From Terebella lapidaria (Eukaryota; Annelida; Polychaeta; Terebellida; Terebellidae): a stretch of DNA of 64,000 bases. Below the pieces are notes generated by a model. That model worked only from the letters and a program-made list of their open reading frames with translations, was not told the origin of the DNA and did no database searches. Positions 49,630 to 61,494 of the stretch are shown piece by piece. Position 1 is the first letter of the stretch. Each line of letters begins with the position of its first letter. The stretch lies in the NCBI GenBank assembly GCA_949152475.1, contig OX424570.1:21634694-21698693 (forward strand), written 5' to 3'. A program made the position numbers and the translations under genes.

Positions 49630-49830
49630 CTGTCAATGTCACGTCCTGGATGTCTGTCATGGCGAGGATCTTACATACATATAACATAACAGGTCCCAAA
49701 ACAACCATCTTCATAACCAATCCTAACATATTTGTGTGACGAACCTCCGAAGGGTCCTACAGCAATATGATTGATACATCCTGGCATGTGTCTCATCCGC
49801 AGGACGGTAATTGGATACTGAAACGGTAAG
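49630..49830 (+). other. Most conserved block of unit B copies 4/5, splice-site-like end
   Basis: Together with 54,790-55,020 this block is the most conserved part of the unit. It ends in both copies at CG followed by GTAAGATAACACT, a good donor consensus. In one plus-strand frame, GSYSNMIDTSWHVSHPQDG aligns with GSYCNVIYTSWHVSHPQDG, with synonymous third-base changes among the differences. Stops upstream in that frame prevent calling an exon. It may be a decayed exon or simply conserved DNA. Confidence 0.25.
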
Positions 49831-51342
49831 ATAACACTTATCTTAAAAAGCACAATTTTGTCTTGTCTTTACATCATTCTATTTATACACAACATAGACG
49901 TGGATGATGCAGACTGGTCTCTTGATGGTCATTGTGGAGTTATACATTCGTCAAGGTGCCATTATGTCAAAACTTACCAATTCTTCCTGTTGTGAGCATT
50001 AAATAAACACGTGTTGGTATTACTATACAATTGGTGAAAATATATTATTGAGTGTATTAATATGCTAGATTGCTTGCAAGACGATTGCACATATGCATGT
50101 TCCGTCCATTTCACTCTCTCAGCTAATTCTATACTCATCCAACAGAGTGGAATATAGAATAAAGTATGAACATTTCCATGATCTGTTGAAGAGATGTTCG
50201 TGAACTCAGACGTAAACAAACTAGGAAATACCTAAGATGTTCTGCTCTATTCAAAGTGTTAAGGCATACTTTCACGAGGAACACACTGATCCAGAAGTGG
50301 AGTGTCAAATCAAATTGGCATGAAGAAATGTATTAGACAATTGGCATTGTACTGTATTGTATTGTCTTTATTGATAAAAGGCCATCGGCCCATATGCTCA
50401 CAGAATTCGTTCACAATCGATGCAAAAATACATGGAGACATATTTCAGTGCATGCTCAGTCTACATACTAAGCTGTGTCCTTCTGAAACATATTTCGGAT
50501 GTTGAAAGCATTGTGTATATATGCTGCTAAACTGATTGCCTACAAAGGCATTGACAAATAGAGTATTGTGTGAAATACTGCTTAGTAGCACATTGACATA
50601 CATCAGAAGCCCGATGTCCCATGCGTGGGCGTGGAAAAAATCCATCCACATGATACAACGCTAGTATGAGCTAAGAGCTAAATTTGTGGAATTTTAGTCT
50701 TCTAATCTGACGTGAATACTTTCCCAACAAACACGTACGTGATATACTCAACACATTATCTGCCATTTACACTGACTGTATACTCCACATTCATGTATAT
50801 ATGATAGAAAGGATGGAGAAGGACGGCACGTGTGTTGGTAGTTTGGATCTACAAATTACCAAGTGTATTTACTTATTACGGACATAAGACCAAAATCCTA
50901 CTAAATATTGCCAGTGTTATGTCTATATAATCGTGAGGGAGATGGAAAGCTCCTTGAGGTGGTGAAATCACGGACACCTAGCTATTGGATCTAAATGTTC
51001 AGGGGGCATCGCATACGTCAAATGGATTTAATCCAAAAATACCCCCATTGAATGAGGGTGATGAATCTGAAGTACTGTATTCACGAATTGGTCACCCTTC
51101 TAGGACACCTATTTGTGCTGTTCAACGGACATTTCTGCAAATACATCACACATATTTCCAACCAAGGCATTTCTAAATAGAAGATATACTAATTGGTCAT
51201 AATTCCAATAGTGGCTTATGTTTGGTCGGGCTTTCTTGCTGTCCCAGAATACATTACCATCAAGGTTTTTGTTAGCTTTATTGTAATCTCACTCGAACGT
51301 TTTCGTAATCTCGTAATTTGATCATTAAAAAATAACACGAAA

Positions 51343-51410
51343 ACAATACCCAAGTATATAGTATCCGAGCAAACAAAACCGAGTCCATTATCCAATCTCA
51401 AAATCCGGAG
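51343..51410 (-). mobile_element. Penelope 3' tail fragment
   Basis: CAATACCCAAGTATATAG, ATCCGAGCAAACAAAACCG and CCATTATCCAATCTC match the reverse complement of the PLE 3' UTR end. It is absent at the equivalent place in copy 5 (about 56,900). Confidence 0.65.
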
Positions 51411-53454
51411 TCCAAAAATTCAGAAAAATTTTATGGAATTTCATGAAGCCCCATGTATGGCCATATATGGGTATTCAAAGCCTCACCATTTCAAATATAA
51501 ATGAACATATTGCTATGCAAACAGAATCTCACGAACAAAAGCCTCACAAACAAAGCCTCGTATTGATAATTTGCAGATGGGAACTCCTATGAAGCACGCT
51601 TCAAGGTCAGCCCGTTAGGTGAACTGGAGTTAGGAGAAAGGTTAGAGGAGAAAATAGGTTCCACAACTCCAGTGCATGGTTCTTGGAAACTGTTCGTTAA
51701 GATAAAACAACCTACTTAAGTCTGATGTTGCTCGTTTTTGAAATTGAAGTGTACATATGAACTTGTATTTAAGGTGCTATGAGATATGTTTTTCATCGTT
51801 GCTTGCCTAGAACTCGACCATGATTGTGTCATTAAGTCAATGTTTTTTTTCATTCAACTGGATGAAAGTCAGTATATATAGTTTGTGCACAGATGATCGC
51901 ATACTTAGTTACAATTCCAATGGATTTATTCAATTAACCAACATAAGTAATAACATATGGTGCATATTTAAACATGTAGGTCACAAAATAACCAAAACGG
52001 ATTATAAATGCGTAATATATAATCTAGTAAATTATAGTATTTATAAAATATTCTCCCATGGGCATCCAATAGTATTTTTATTTTATAAAATGTTTTTGAG
52101 ATGTTGTGAGAAGGGTGCTTTACTTTGTAATATATCTAGTAATAAATGAGGAATGCATGTCCATGCATTCCGGTTGCCCAGATGGACTTGGAAATGTTGT
52201 TACCTATCCTTTGGAAATTCTCGTTGGAAATTAACGCCATTACATCGATAGCATATATGCATACTAAAACGGCAGATTGTATTTGTGTTAAAGTGCGTCC
52301 TATCATATGCTGATAATCTGAGTGTGGCCGTGTGTTGATATAAATACTGCATTTGCAAAGGTATTAACGTATGGTCGAAACATGTCGGGTTTAAACTATG
52401 GATCTATTCTCTGCCAAATCTCTTTACGTCACGTAGATATGTTGGATTATTTACAAGAGAACATATTAAACCATGTATATTGACTGATTCCATGTTAAAC
52501 CATGTTTATTGACTGATTCAGTGCATATGTATTATCAGCCCATTACCGCTGGCTTCTTCATTTATTATCTCTCCCGCTCATGTGCTATGGTTCCACATGT
52601 GATTTGATATTGCAGCTGGATATATCTGAGAAAGAGCAAATATTTTGAACCAATACCGCTGATTTTGATGAGTCAGTTTATTCAATACACATGCATTAAT
52701 GATTCTTTAGCTACATAGGTACATTAGCACCTAACTAAGAACACAGATTGGCTGGAAATACAGAGGTAGCGCTTTTTAAGCACACTATCCACATACTCAA
52801 GCACACACTCTGCTGATTTTGTCTGAATATTGAGCTGTTTTTTTTTTTCAAAATGCATTTATAATGTCTTGAACCTCTGTGTGTTGGGGCTTCTGTCAGT
52901 TATAACAGAAGTTATTTTACATTGAGTTATAATTCTCCGCATCGTCCCAACAGGCATTTTATACAAATAAATTTAAACCAACAAATCGCAAGATGATCAA
53001 CATATGTACAAACATACAGTGTGAAAGCTGAAGACAACATGAGGACATTGGTGAACACAAAAATTTACATTACAGATAGTAAGAAAAAATAATGTAGTCT
53101 CAACACCAAACAGTAAAAGGACATGCGGTTTTTATGGGACAGAGAAAACTGTGAGATATCAATTTACAAGTTCTTGCAGAAGGAAACCTGCAAATGCCCT
53201 CAATTACATCACTGATTGAACCGAAATTGTGTTCTATGTTTATGTTTGAATTATTGTGTGCTGAACACTTACAAGGGTGATGAAAAACAGGTGTCTTTAT
53301 ACCAACATTTGATGATGACATTCAAAATAATCCCCTTTAGAAATATCACACATGTGTAGGGATTGTTCGAGTATTTTCAAGTGATTATTAACCATATTCG
53401 ACACTGGATCAAAAGCCAATTCTACGTATGAAAACAATGGAAAAAACAAGGTGC

Positions 53455-53654
53455 NNNNNNNNNNNNNNNNNNNNNNNNNNNNNNNNNNNNNNNNNNNNNN
53501 NNNNNNNNNNNNNNNNNNNNNNNNNNNNNNNNNNNNNNNNNNNNNNNNNNNNNNNNNNNNNNNNNNNNNNNNNNNNNNNNNNNNNNNNNNNNNNNNNNNN
53601 NNNNNNNNNNNNNNNNNNNNNNNNNNNNNNNNNNNNNNNNNNNNNNNNNNNNNN
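53455..53654. other. Assembly gap (200 N)
   Basis: Exactly 200 N inside unit B copy 5. By alignment to copy 4 (about 47,670-47,790) the missing sequence should be of the order of 100-150 bp or more. The round number suggests an estimated gap. Frames spanning it are meaningless. Confidence 0.99.
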
Positions 53655-55986
53655 GTGATGGCACCATACATGGAGAAAGAAATAATGCACATTACGTCAC
53701 ATTTACAGCGTTCTTTATGTGACATCCATTCATTATTCAGTATCCTCACAGCTTGGACCAGTGAAGTTTACGTGTTTAGTGTGCCCAATGGGTGTTGTAT
53801 TTTATGGCGACTTACAATCAGGCAGGTTAATCCCATGTAATGGACAGGGTAACTCTAGGTCTGGATAGATGGAAGTCTCAGGAGACTTGTATATGTGTAG
53901 TACCTCCCAACAGCCATGGCAAAACCGCTGTTCCTTAACTAATTGAATTGGTTTTCAGCCTCCAGTGCAATAATCTTAGGAAATTAACCCTCATACTTCA
54001 ACTCATATTAACAGTTACATTTTGGTTCTTTATACATGCCAATAGAGATGTCGAAGTAGGTATGTTTTCACCACACTTTTAAATGCAAACAGTGTAACCT
54101 AGAACGGTTGTTAGAAGTAGCTTCCAAGATGGAGCTACCAGTTAATAAGAACCTTGCATCTAAGTTGTGGCGCTTGTGTAAAATCTCTTCACATAATGGA
54201 TTGACCTTGTACAGCTACCACACTGTTCAGCAAAAATATATACATTATTGCGACAATGGGACAAGTGACAAGTCTGGAATGGTATATTGCCTCCGAATGG
54301 ATAACTTTGACTCAAATCGTCACGCATGATTTCCATTCGAGTTCGTCAATATACAAGGTCTGTATTGAAGCATGTCAGGTCCACTCATACATACAACTGT
54401 ATTATGAAGCAAAACAATACTGAAAGAAAGTACAACATAATTGTTTCTTAAAGGAATGCACTGGCAATTCAGTTTGTTAACTGTTTAGAACAGCAAAATG
54501 ACACCAACTACTGATGCAAATCTATTTTCCCTTATACATGATCCTAACCATTTTTACGAAAGTATGCAATTGGAGGCTTCTCTCTCTATGTAAGTTACTT
54601 TACGTTGAGGGATTATCACGGTCTTGGAACTACCTTGTCATCATGGACGGAACCCACATATACCAATTTCCAGCGAGATCAAATAATAAAAAAGCACATC
54701 GTGATCGCCACCATACAATACACAATACACTAACCAGCTGGAAAGAGCTTCACTGCTGCCTACTAATCAATTAGTGAGGAGCAAGTCCATCTCACTCTAT
54801 CTGTGAATGTCCCGTCCTGGATGTCTGTCGTGGCGAGGATCTTACATACCTATAACATAACAGGTCCCCAGACAACCATCTCAGACAACATTTTCATAAC
54901 CAATGCTAAGGATATATGTGTGAAGACCATCTGATGGGTCATACTGCAATGTGATTTATACATCCTGGCATGTGTCTCATCCGCAGGACGGAACTCCGGT
55001 AATTGCATATTGAGACGGTAAGATAACACTCATCTTATAAACCACAATTTTGTCAGGTCTTTACATCCTTCTATGTATCTGCAACATACAGGTGGGTTTT
55101 GCAGAATGGTTCTTGCTGTTCATGGTGGAGTTATAAATATTCGTCATTATCATGATATCGAAACTTATCAAATCCTCATTTTGTGTACATTAAATGAACA
55201 CGTGTCAGTATTACAATGCAAGTTCCCATAATATATACTGAATGTCTTAACATGTTAGTTTTTTGCACATACGTTGCACATAAGACACGTTGACGAGGAA
55301 CATACTGATCCAGAAATGGAATCTCAAATCAAATCATGGGAATTTTTTTGTTAGATAACTGGCAGTGGCAAACACAACTCTGTGTGAAATAATGATCAGG
55401 AGCACACTGACATACATCACAACCCCGATATCACATGCGTGAAGCCTGGAAGAAAATCCATCCACAGGATGCTACGCTAGTATGAGCTACATCTTTTGAA
55501 TTTTCATCTTCTGATCTGACGTGAATATTTTCCTAACAAACACATACGTGATATACTCCACACATTATCTGCCATTTACACTGACTATCCACTCCACATT
55601 AATGTATTGATAATAGAAGGGACGGAGAAGGACGGCACGTGTGTTGGTAGTTTGGATCCACAAATTACCAAGTGCATTTTCTTATTCCAGGGAAGATAGC
55701 TAAATACTAATATATAGTGCCCATGTTATGTCTACATAATCTTGTGGGAGGTCCCATGAGGTGGTGGAATGGTGGACATATCTAGCTCTTGGATCTAAGT
55801 GTCTGGTGTGCATCGTACGCGTCAATAGGGTTGAATCCAAAGATGCTCCGTTGACTTACAGTAATAGAACCGATTAATGTATTTAGAAAATGATCAGCGC
55901 CATCTGATGCGATATCCTGTCTAATTCTAAGACACCTGTTTGTGCTCTTCAACGGACATTTCAACAACTACATCACACATATATCC

Positions 55987-56729
55987 ATTTCAAGTAGTCT
56001 ATTCTTGTTCTAGTTACATGCTGTTTTATATGACATATGAGGGATAATTCATCTGATAATGACAGAATGTGACCATAATGGATACCCATCACATTTGTTC
56101 TTTGATGATAGCTGTCTGATTTCTAATGTATATATGTGGGGTCCATGGCTTATTCATGTGGTGTCAATCTGTTTATTAAAAAAAGTTTTTATGTTTAATT
56201 TTTTTTCTTCTGTTGGGCAGTTGCTCACCATTGTCCAGTATGTGCCTTATCCTCGTGGTCTGAACACTGAAATGGATGAGTGGCAATAGTCGGTGCTGTG
56301 CTTGGTCATCTCTGAACCATTCCACACACGGTTTTTCCTCACGTAGAACAACTACTGGCATTTTATCGCTTATGCCACCAACAAGGTCATCCTGCTTATC
56401 TGTTCTTAGCAAGTTACACTGATCAGATGTCTTGATTAGCGCCTTTTGACCATTAACAAACACATTCGAGACTTTGAATCCTAACTCCTCGGGAATAAAT
56501 TCCTCGTCATGCTCGGACAATGAAAGTTGGCGGGCATATTCCTCAGCACTGAAAGACGTCAGGGTTATCAACTAAATATACATAGGTGTTGATGCGTCAG
56601 TGTCATAAAGTAGGTGTATATCACCGCTGAGATCTTCATTAGGAGGCATATCATGGCGGAGTACTGCGACACAAATTGATCAAATGTAATGCATAGAGTG
56701 CGTTTTATAACGCAATTTTAGTCCGATGG
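55987..56729. mobile_element. 743-bp insert private to unit B copy 5
   Basis: It is flanked by ATATATCC (55979-55986) and ATATCTCC (56730-56737). Copy 4 has the single ATATTTCC in an uninterrupted context (near 51,150). The 8-bp near-direct repeat suggests a target-site duplication, but no TIR is visible and there is no poly-A tail, so the class is open. It contains the exon-like frame at 56229-56548. Confidence 0.7.
56229..56548 (-). CDS. Exon-like open frame, unknown protein
   Basis: The frame is 131 codons long (56571-56176) with a plausible acceptor (GACGTCTTTCAG at 56549) and donor (AATG followed by GTGAGC at 56228), defining a 320-bp exon of about 106 residues. The composition looks protein-like: acidic start (SEHDEEFIPEELGF), then KVSNVFVNGQKALIKTSD and MPVVVLREEKPCVEWFRDD, ending LLPLIHFSVQTTRIRHILDN. 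I do not recognise the family. It lies wholly in a private insert, so it may be a captured gene fragment or part of an unrecognised mobile element. Sister copies lack it. Codon-usage or expression evidence is not available here. Confidence 0.38.
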
Positions 56730-57658
56730 ATATCTCCAACCAATGCGTTTCTACATAAAGTAGATACACTGAGTGGTCATCATTCCAATAGTGGCTTGTG
56801 TTTGGTCTATCTTTCTTGCTGTTCCACAGAATACATTACCATCAAAGTTTTTGTTAGCTTCATGATAATCTCACTCAACTGCTGAATGTTTTGGTAATTA
56901 TGTAATCTGATCATAGCTTCACCATTTTTTATCTAAATGAACATCTCGAAGATAACTGACAAACCTCTATGCATTTACCATAAACACAACATATACATGT
57001 AGCAAAACCTCGTATTAATAATTTGCAGATGGAAAACCGGTGTGCATTTCAAGGTCAGCCTTTTAGATGAATGGAGGTTAAAAGAGATGTTAGAAGAGGG
57101 AGTAAGTGCCACAACTCAAGTGCAAAGTTCTTAGGAACTGTCAGTTAACATACAACAACCTACTCAATTGTAGTGTTGTTCGTTTTTAAAATTGAAGTGA
57201 ACATAAGTACTTGGAATTTGTTTTTCTTTTTTTTCATCATTGCTGTCGTCAAGAACTCATCCGTTTCTTTTTTCATTCAATTGGAATGGAAGTTAGTATA
57301 TATAGTGTATTCACTTAATTATAATTAAAAAATAATAACAACAGATATACATGATAGTATGGAATATTGTGAACTCATGCTGTATTAGTCACGAACTAAT
57401 ATAATCTACTCAAAAAAAATATTTCGTGATGAATAGATTATGCGATAATTTTGATCATATGATTATGATTAGACCACAACATCACTATTACCGTTTGAAT
57501 GCTTCAGTACAAACCTGAAATTGATGTAATAAGAATGAATCAGTGGTCTACGATAACAGCTTGGCCCAATGTTACAGTACAAATGGTGTAGTGTGAACAA
57601 GCACGGAAAATATTAATATTAGCAAGGCCAGGTAATCACGTGGGAGGGCAATACTATA

Positions 57659-58097
57659 GGGTTATTGCACGATATGAGGTTTTATGCCCGAGGGCCAAGT
57701 CTTTGAGAAGCCCAACGCGAAGCGCAGGGCTTCTCGAAGATTTGGCCCGAGGGCATGGAATCTCATATTGTGCAATAACACGTTTATCATATGCCAGTTG
57801 GTGTTGCGGACATTTTGGTATACATGACGGAATCAAGCCATTGAAGCGACCATGTGCTTTTGTTTACTCTTCGAAAAATGACGTTTTCTTGAACTGGGAG
57901 CTGCCCGGGCAGAGTGTGGAATTTTCGGCCCGCCGGGCAGAAGTTTGTTATTGGAGTAATGGGCAAAGATATCGTGAAACAAAATATATAGAAATGGTGT
58001 ATGCTTTGGTCTGAGTTCGTTGACAGTAATTTAAATTACTGTGTAATAACACTCATCACGTTATTTGCATCAACTGTCATTCTGGCATATGATAATT
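57659..58097 (+). mobile_element. Repeat D copy 2 with long terminal hairpin
   Basis: The left ~115 bp fold back on themselves: TATTGCACGATATGAGG pairs with CTCATATTGTGCAATA, and GGGCCAAGTCTTTGAGAAGC pairs with GCTTCTCGAAGATTTGGCCC. Further on are CTGCCCGGGCA and GCCCGCCGGGCAG. TTTATCATATGCCAG (57,782) is inverted at the right end as CTGGCATATGATAA (58,083). Frames across it (57640-58014) are not conserved with copy 1. This is a non-autonomous DNA element. Confidence 0.75.
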
Positions 58098-58099
58098 AC

Positions 58100-60033
58100 C
58101 AGGTATTACACTGTGTAGATAATGTGAATTACCAACTATCGAATGAACAAATTAATGAATATACTGGAGGCATACTAAAAACATGACATAAGCTTATAAT
58201 AGATATATGAAAACGGGAATATTCTATGTACAGATGGTACCACAAGAATGACAATATGTTTAAATTCTTTCCACAGATGTACTTGTACACAATCAGTATA
58301 GGATTACTCTAGAATAGAAATAAAATAAAACCCATCGTGGCTTCTGTTACAGGTTCTTCTGGTGTGATAATGTAATCTTTTCGTTCTATGTTTTTTCTTG
58401 ATTTTTTAACACAATTTTCAATTACATGTAACCTGGTAAAATGCTTTTGATTTGATAATAGAATTAGCGATAAAAGGTGATAGTTAGTGTCTCAACGTGT
58501 TAGTGTTATGTGTCCAATTACGTGGGAGGGAAGGGATAATAAATTTATTTCTCTGAGGGAGAAAAGATTCCTAGCATTTTGGGTTACTTTGGCATTTTGT
58601 ACCAGCGCAATTATTGAGCACAATAGCCTGTAAATGATAGCACACATGATAATGTTCCTTTCAAGTTAAAAAATATCTATGGAATACAATGTGGATAAAC
58701 ATCATATATTTACGGGCTCACAGATACATGAAACATTTCTCGGTACTTATTATTTCTGATATATGTGCATGACAGTAAATCTTTGATAACATTGCCTATA
58801 GATTGTTTCCCGTCCAGTTCCCGTTCACAGGGTGTGGATGTGGAAAAACCAAAAAGATTAATAGAGTACATACCCTAGCGATTTAGTGGCATAATCAGCC
58901 ACGTTGAGAGTTATGTCTCAGGAACAAAGATTTCCACCTAAAATATGAGATACGAGCTATATATCCTGAATGTTTGCCAATTTTATGATGTAATATGAGT
59001 AGTTTACCCAGGTGATTTCCATTATTTTAGGATTGTAGCAATGTCTTATGTGGCATCGTATACTGTATTGGATGTACCTTTATTGCTCAAGAGTGGATCT
59101 CGATAAATCTCCCGAATTAAGACACAAGTAATCAAAATTCGGGAGTTCAAAATAAGGTTATAACACATTCAGTATTAGGTTTACAATGCAAGAGATATAT
59201 ATGGACGTTTACACATTTGTTATGCAAGAAAATTTACAAACCATTCGTGTGATCATCCGAGCGTTCGAACAAAAACCTGGTAACTGATGTCTATGTTATA
59301 TCTTCCTTGGACAAGCATGCCATTCCTCTTTGCAGATGCAATATGTACAAGATGGCCAATGGGTAAAAAGGTTATTTCATTCGCCTTTTACTGCTATACG
59401 CACATGCAAATAAGTTTGATCGCCCTCTAATAGTCCATATATGTACAAGTCCAACACCACTTTTCCTCTATATTGTTTTTACTTCATTATGTTCCTTCCA
59501 TTTTACAACAGTTCCCATGTACTTCATTCGTTACGCATGGACGTTGTAGTTTATGTGTCCAAAAGTAGCCTCATACCACCCTTAAGGGGAATTTTATTAG
59601 GCCGTATTTTATAACGTCTTCTGCGGGACAATATATCACATGTAGTGCAGTGAGTGGGCTTTAGAAAATTCCCATCTAGTACATATTCAAGGGAAAAGCT
59701 GGGTGAAAAAATGTTATAAGCGAAAAACTATACGACAATTAAAGATACATTGTATATATTATATAAATTTATATCTGACACTATCACAAGCTCATTTATA
59801 GCTTTGGGCAACATATATCAATACTTCATTCAAGCCAAATGTCTCAGTGCTAATAGCACTCTCATTAGCAGTGTGAATTATTAAGTTCATCTTGGTGCAA
59901 AAGGGTACAACGTCACGACACACTCAATAGGCCATGGAATTTGAACAGTATGGTCGGAAAAGATACACGAGCATCAAACTTATCGGACATTGGAGAACTG
60001 ATAGGTCGGATAGACTGAAGCCAAGATCTTTTA
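58100..60033. other. AT-rich DNA, nothing assignable
   Basis: No conserved frame, TIR pair or tandem repeat is seen. A weak resemblance to unit B exists near 59,580-59,650 (GGGGAATTTTATTAGGCCGT, similar to the TTTTATTAGGTTGTACTTTA block at 42,424). Confidence 0.5.
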
Positions 60034-60048
60034 CCCCCCCCCCCCCCC
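60034..60048 (+). repeat. C15 homopolymer
   Basis: Fifteen consecutive C, a length-unstable site. Confidence 0.95.
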
Positions 60049-60857
60049 TATGGCTTATGTAAAATAGCTTAAATATGATGTGTACGATCGAGACACAAAA
60101 AAATATGAATTCTGTGCCAAACACTAGTACCATTGAAGCAGGTGGAAAATGAACTCTCTATGTTTCTTCATGTTTATTGGAGGGTATTTGAGTCAGTGAT
60201 GAGCACCTCGAGATGTCTGGGCAGATATGTAAGGTACTTGATATGGCTCTGAAACATGCCCGATATAGAAATAAATAGATTCCATACCATAATGTCAGTA
60301 ACAAATTCTGACAGTGCAGAGAAGTATCTCGGAAATTGGAGTGACATATATGTATGATCATTGCCACCACGCATACGTGCTTTTGTGTTTCTTTAATCAT
60401 GGAAACCTGACTTGATGTTAGCGAACTGCGATAGACACTCCAAGTAGAAGTGTCATTCATGTCCCTGCAAAAGAAGGCGAACAACAATAATTGCACCATC
60501 AGTGAACCATCGCTAATTATTTAATACAACAATGGGAACTGCAAATAATAATCATTTCATGATTAGAAGAAGTTATGGTCGAGTAACATTAAACTTTCAC
60601 GGGAAAGTCACCTGATTAAATATGTTTTTCATTTCAATTATCTCCCGATTTGAGTATGAACTTGTTTTTTGTACCTAGTTTTATCCACTGCTATAGAATT
60701 AAAAAACAAACACAATATATCAAAAACCAGCGGGAATATTTGCCCTCGCCCAGAGAGTAAGTTCAGCTTTATCGCCGTGTTTGTTGCTGTCTGTCTGTCT
60801 GTGCGCATATCTCGAAAAAGAATGGTCCATTGGAGTTGGAATTCAAAGTATTAAGTA

Positions 60858-61072
60858 ATAGACGTGGAATCAATACCCAGTATCAAGTATTCCGAGCAAA
60901 CAAAACAGGGTCCGTTATCCAATCTCATAGTCCGGGGACAGAAAGTCATATCAGGCATACGAAGTGAGAGAAAACAAAAATGACAGGGAAACTCATGAAC
61001 CCCCGTAAATGGCCATCAGGAGGTGAAATCAGGTGTTCCGGAAAGAGTGAGCATTTCCTGCCCCACTAGTGG
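60858..61072 (-). mobile_element. Penelope-like element 3' end
   Basis: This is the reverse complement of 40,455-40,670: ATAGACGTGGAATCAATACC, TCCGAGCAAACAAAACAGGG, GAGATTGG complement, GGTGTTCCGGAAAGAGTGAG and CCCCACTAGTGG. It ends at the shared 3' terminus and is truncated 5' in the UTR, so no coding part remains. Confidence 0.8.
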
Positions 61073-61494
61073 CTCGGTTTGCTCGTGTCTCGTTGTGTCT
61101 GCGTTTGTTGAGACAAAAATAGCAAGATTTTCTATTCTGGCATTCTGAATGCATTGTCCCATGATGAGAACAGTGCCAGGAAAAACCCATCTGGCACTCT
61201 GTGGTTGTCAAGCAAAACGTCATGAACAAGAAAATGCAGCTGACTGCGGGGGACGACATTAGAGCTCGAGCACATCATCAGCACCACGACAGTATATTAT
61301 GATGAAAAACATAGGCCTACTTCATTCATATTCCTAATTAGTAAACATTTATTTTTGAACTCAATGTAACAGATAGATCTACGCCTACTAAAATGGTATT
61401 TCATTTTTTAAAAAAATAAAAAAAATATTGAAAACCATGAGAAATATCTGCGTCTGATATCATGATACATATGCCTACTGGGTGAATTGAAAGG

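Larger units (their letters stand above)
43300..51900 (+). repeat. Segmental repeat unit B, copy 4
   Basis: It pairs closely with copy 5 (52.0-57.4 kb) in the same order: GGAATGCATGTCCACGCATT (43,511), ATTCTCTGCCAAACC (46,690), TCAACATATGTACAAACATA (47,261), CATTACGTCACATTTACAGC-type block (47,845), GTCACGTCCTGGATGTCTG (49,638), GGACGGCACGTGTGTTGGTAG (50,821) and CAGAATACATTACCATCAA (51,245). It carries the giant foldback, an R1 insertion and two PLE 3' fragments that copy 5 lacks. Confidence 0.7.
52000..57400 (+). repeat. Segmental repeat unit B, copy 5
   Basis: It is the closest relative of copy 4. Landmarks: GGAATGCATGTCCATGCATT (52,151), ATTCTCTGCCAAATC (52,405), CATTACGTCACATTTACAGC (53,691), GTCCCGTCCTGGATGTCTG (54,808), GGACGGCACGTGTGTTGGTAG (55,631) and CAGAATACATTACCATCAA (56,827). 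It keeps the empty site of the giant foldback (52251-52267). It carries a private 743-bp insert and an assembly gap. Confidence 0.7.

Noticed and set aside
53297-53840. Several frames of 76-150 codons
   Set aside because: They span the 200-N gap, and most residues are unknown.
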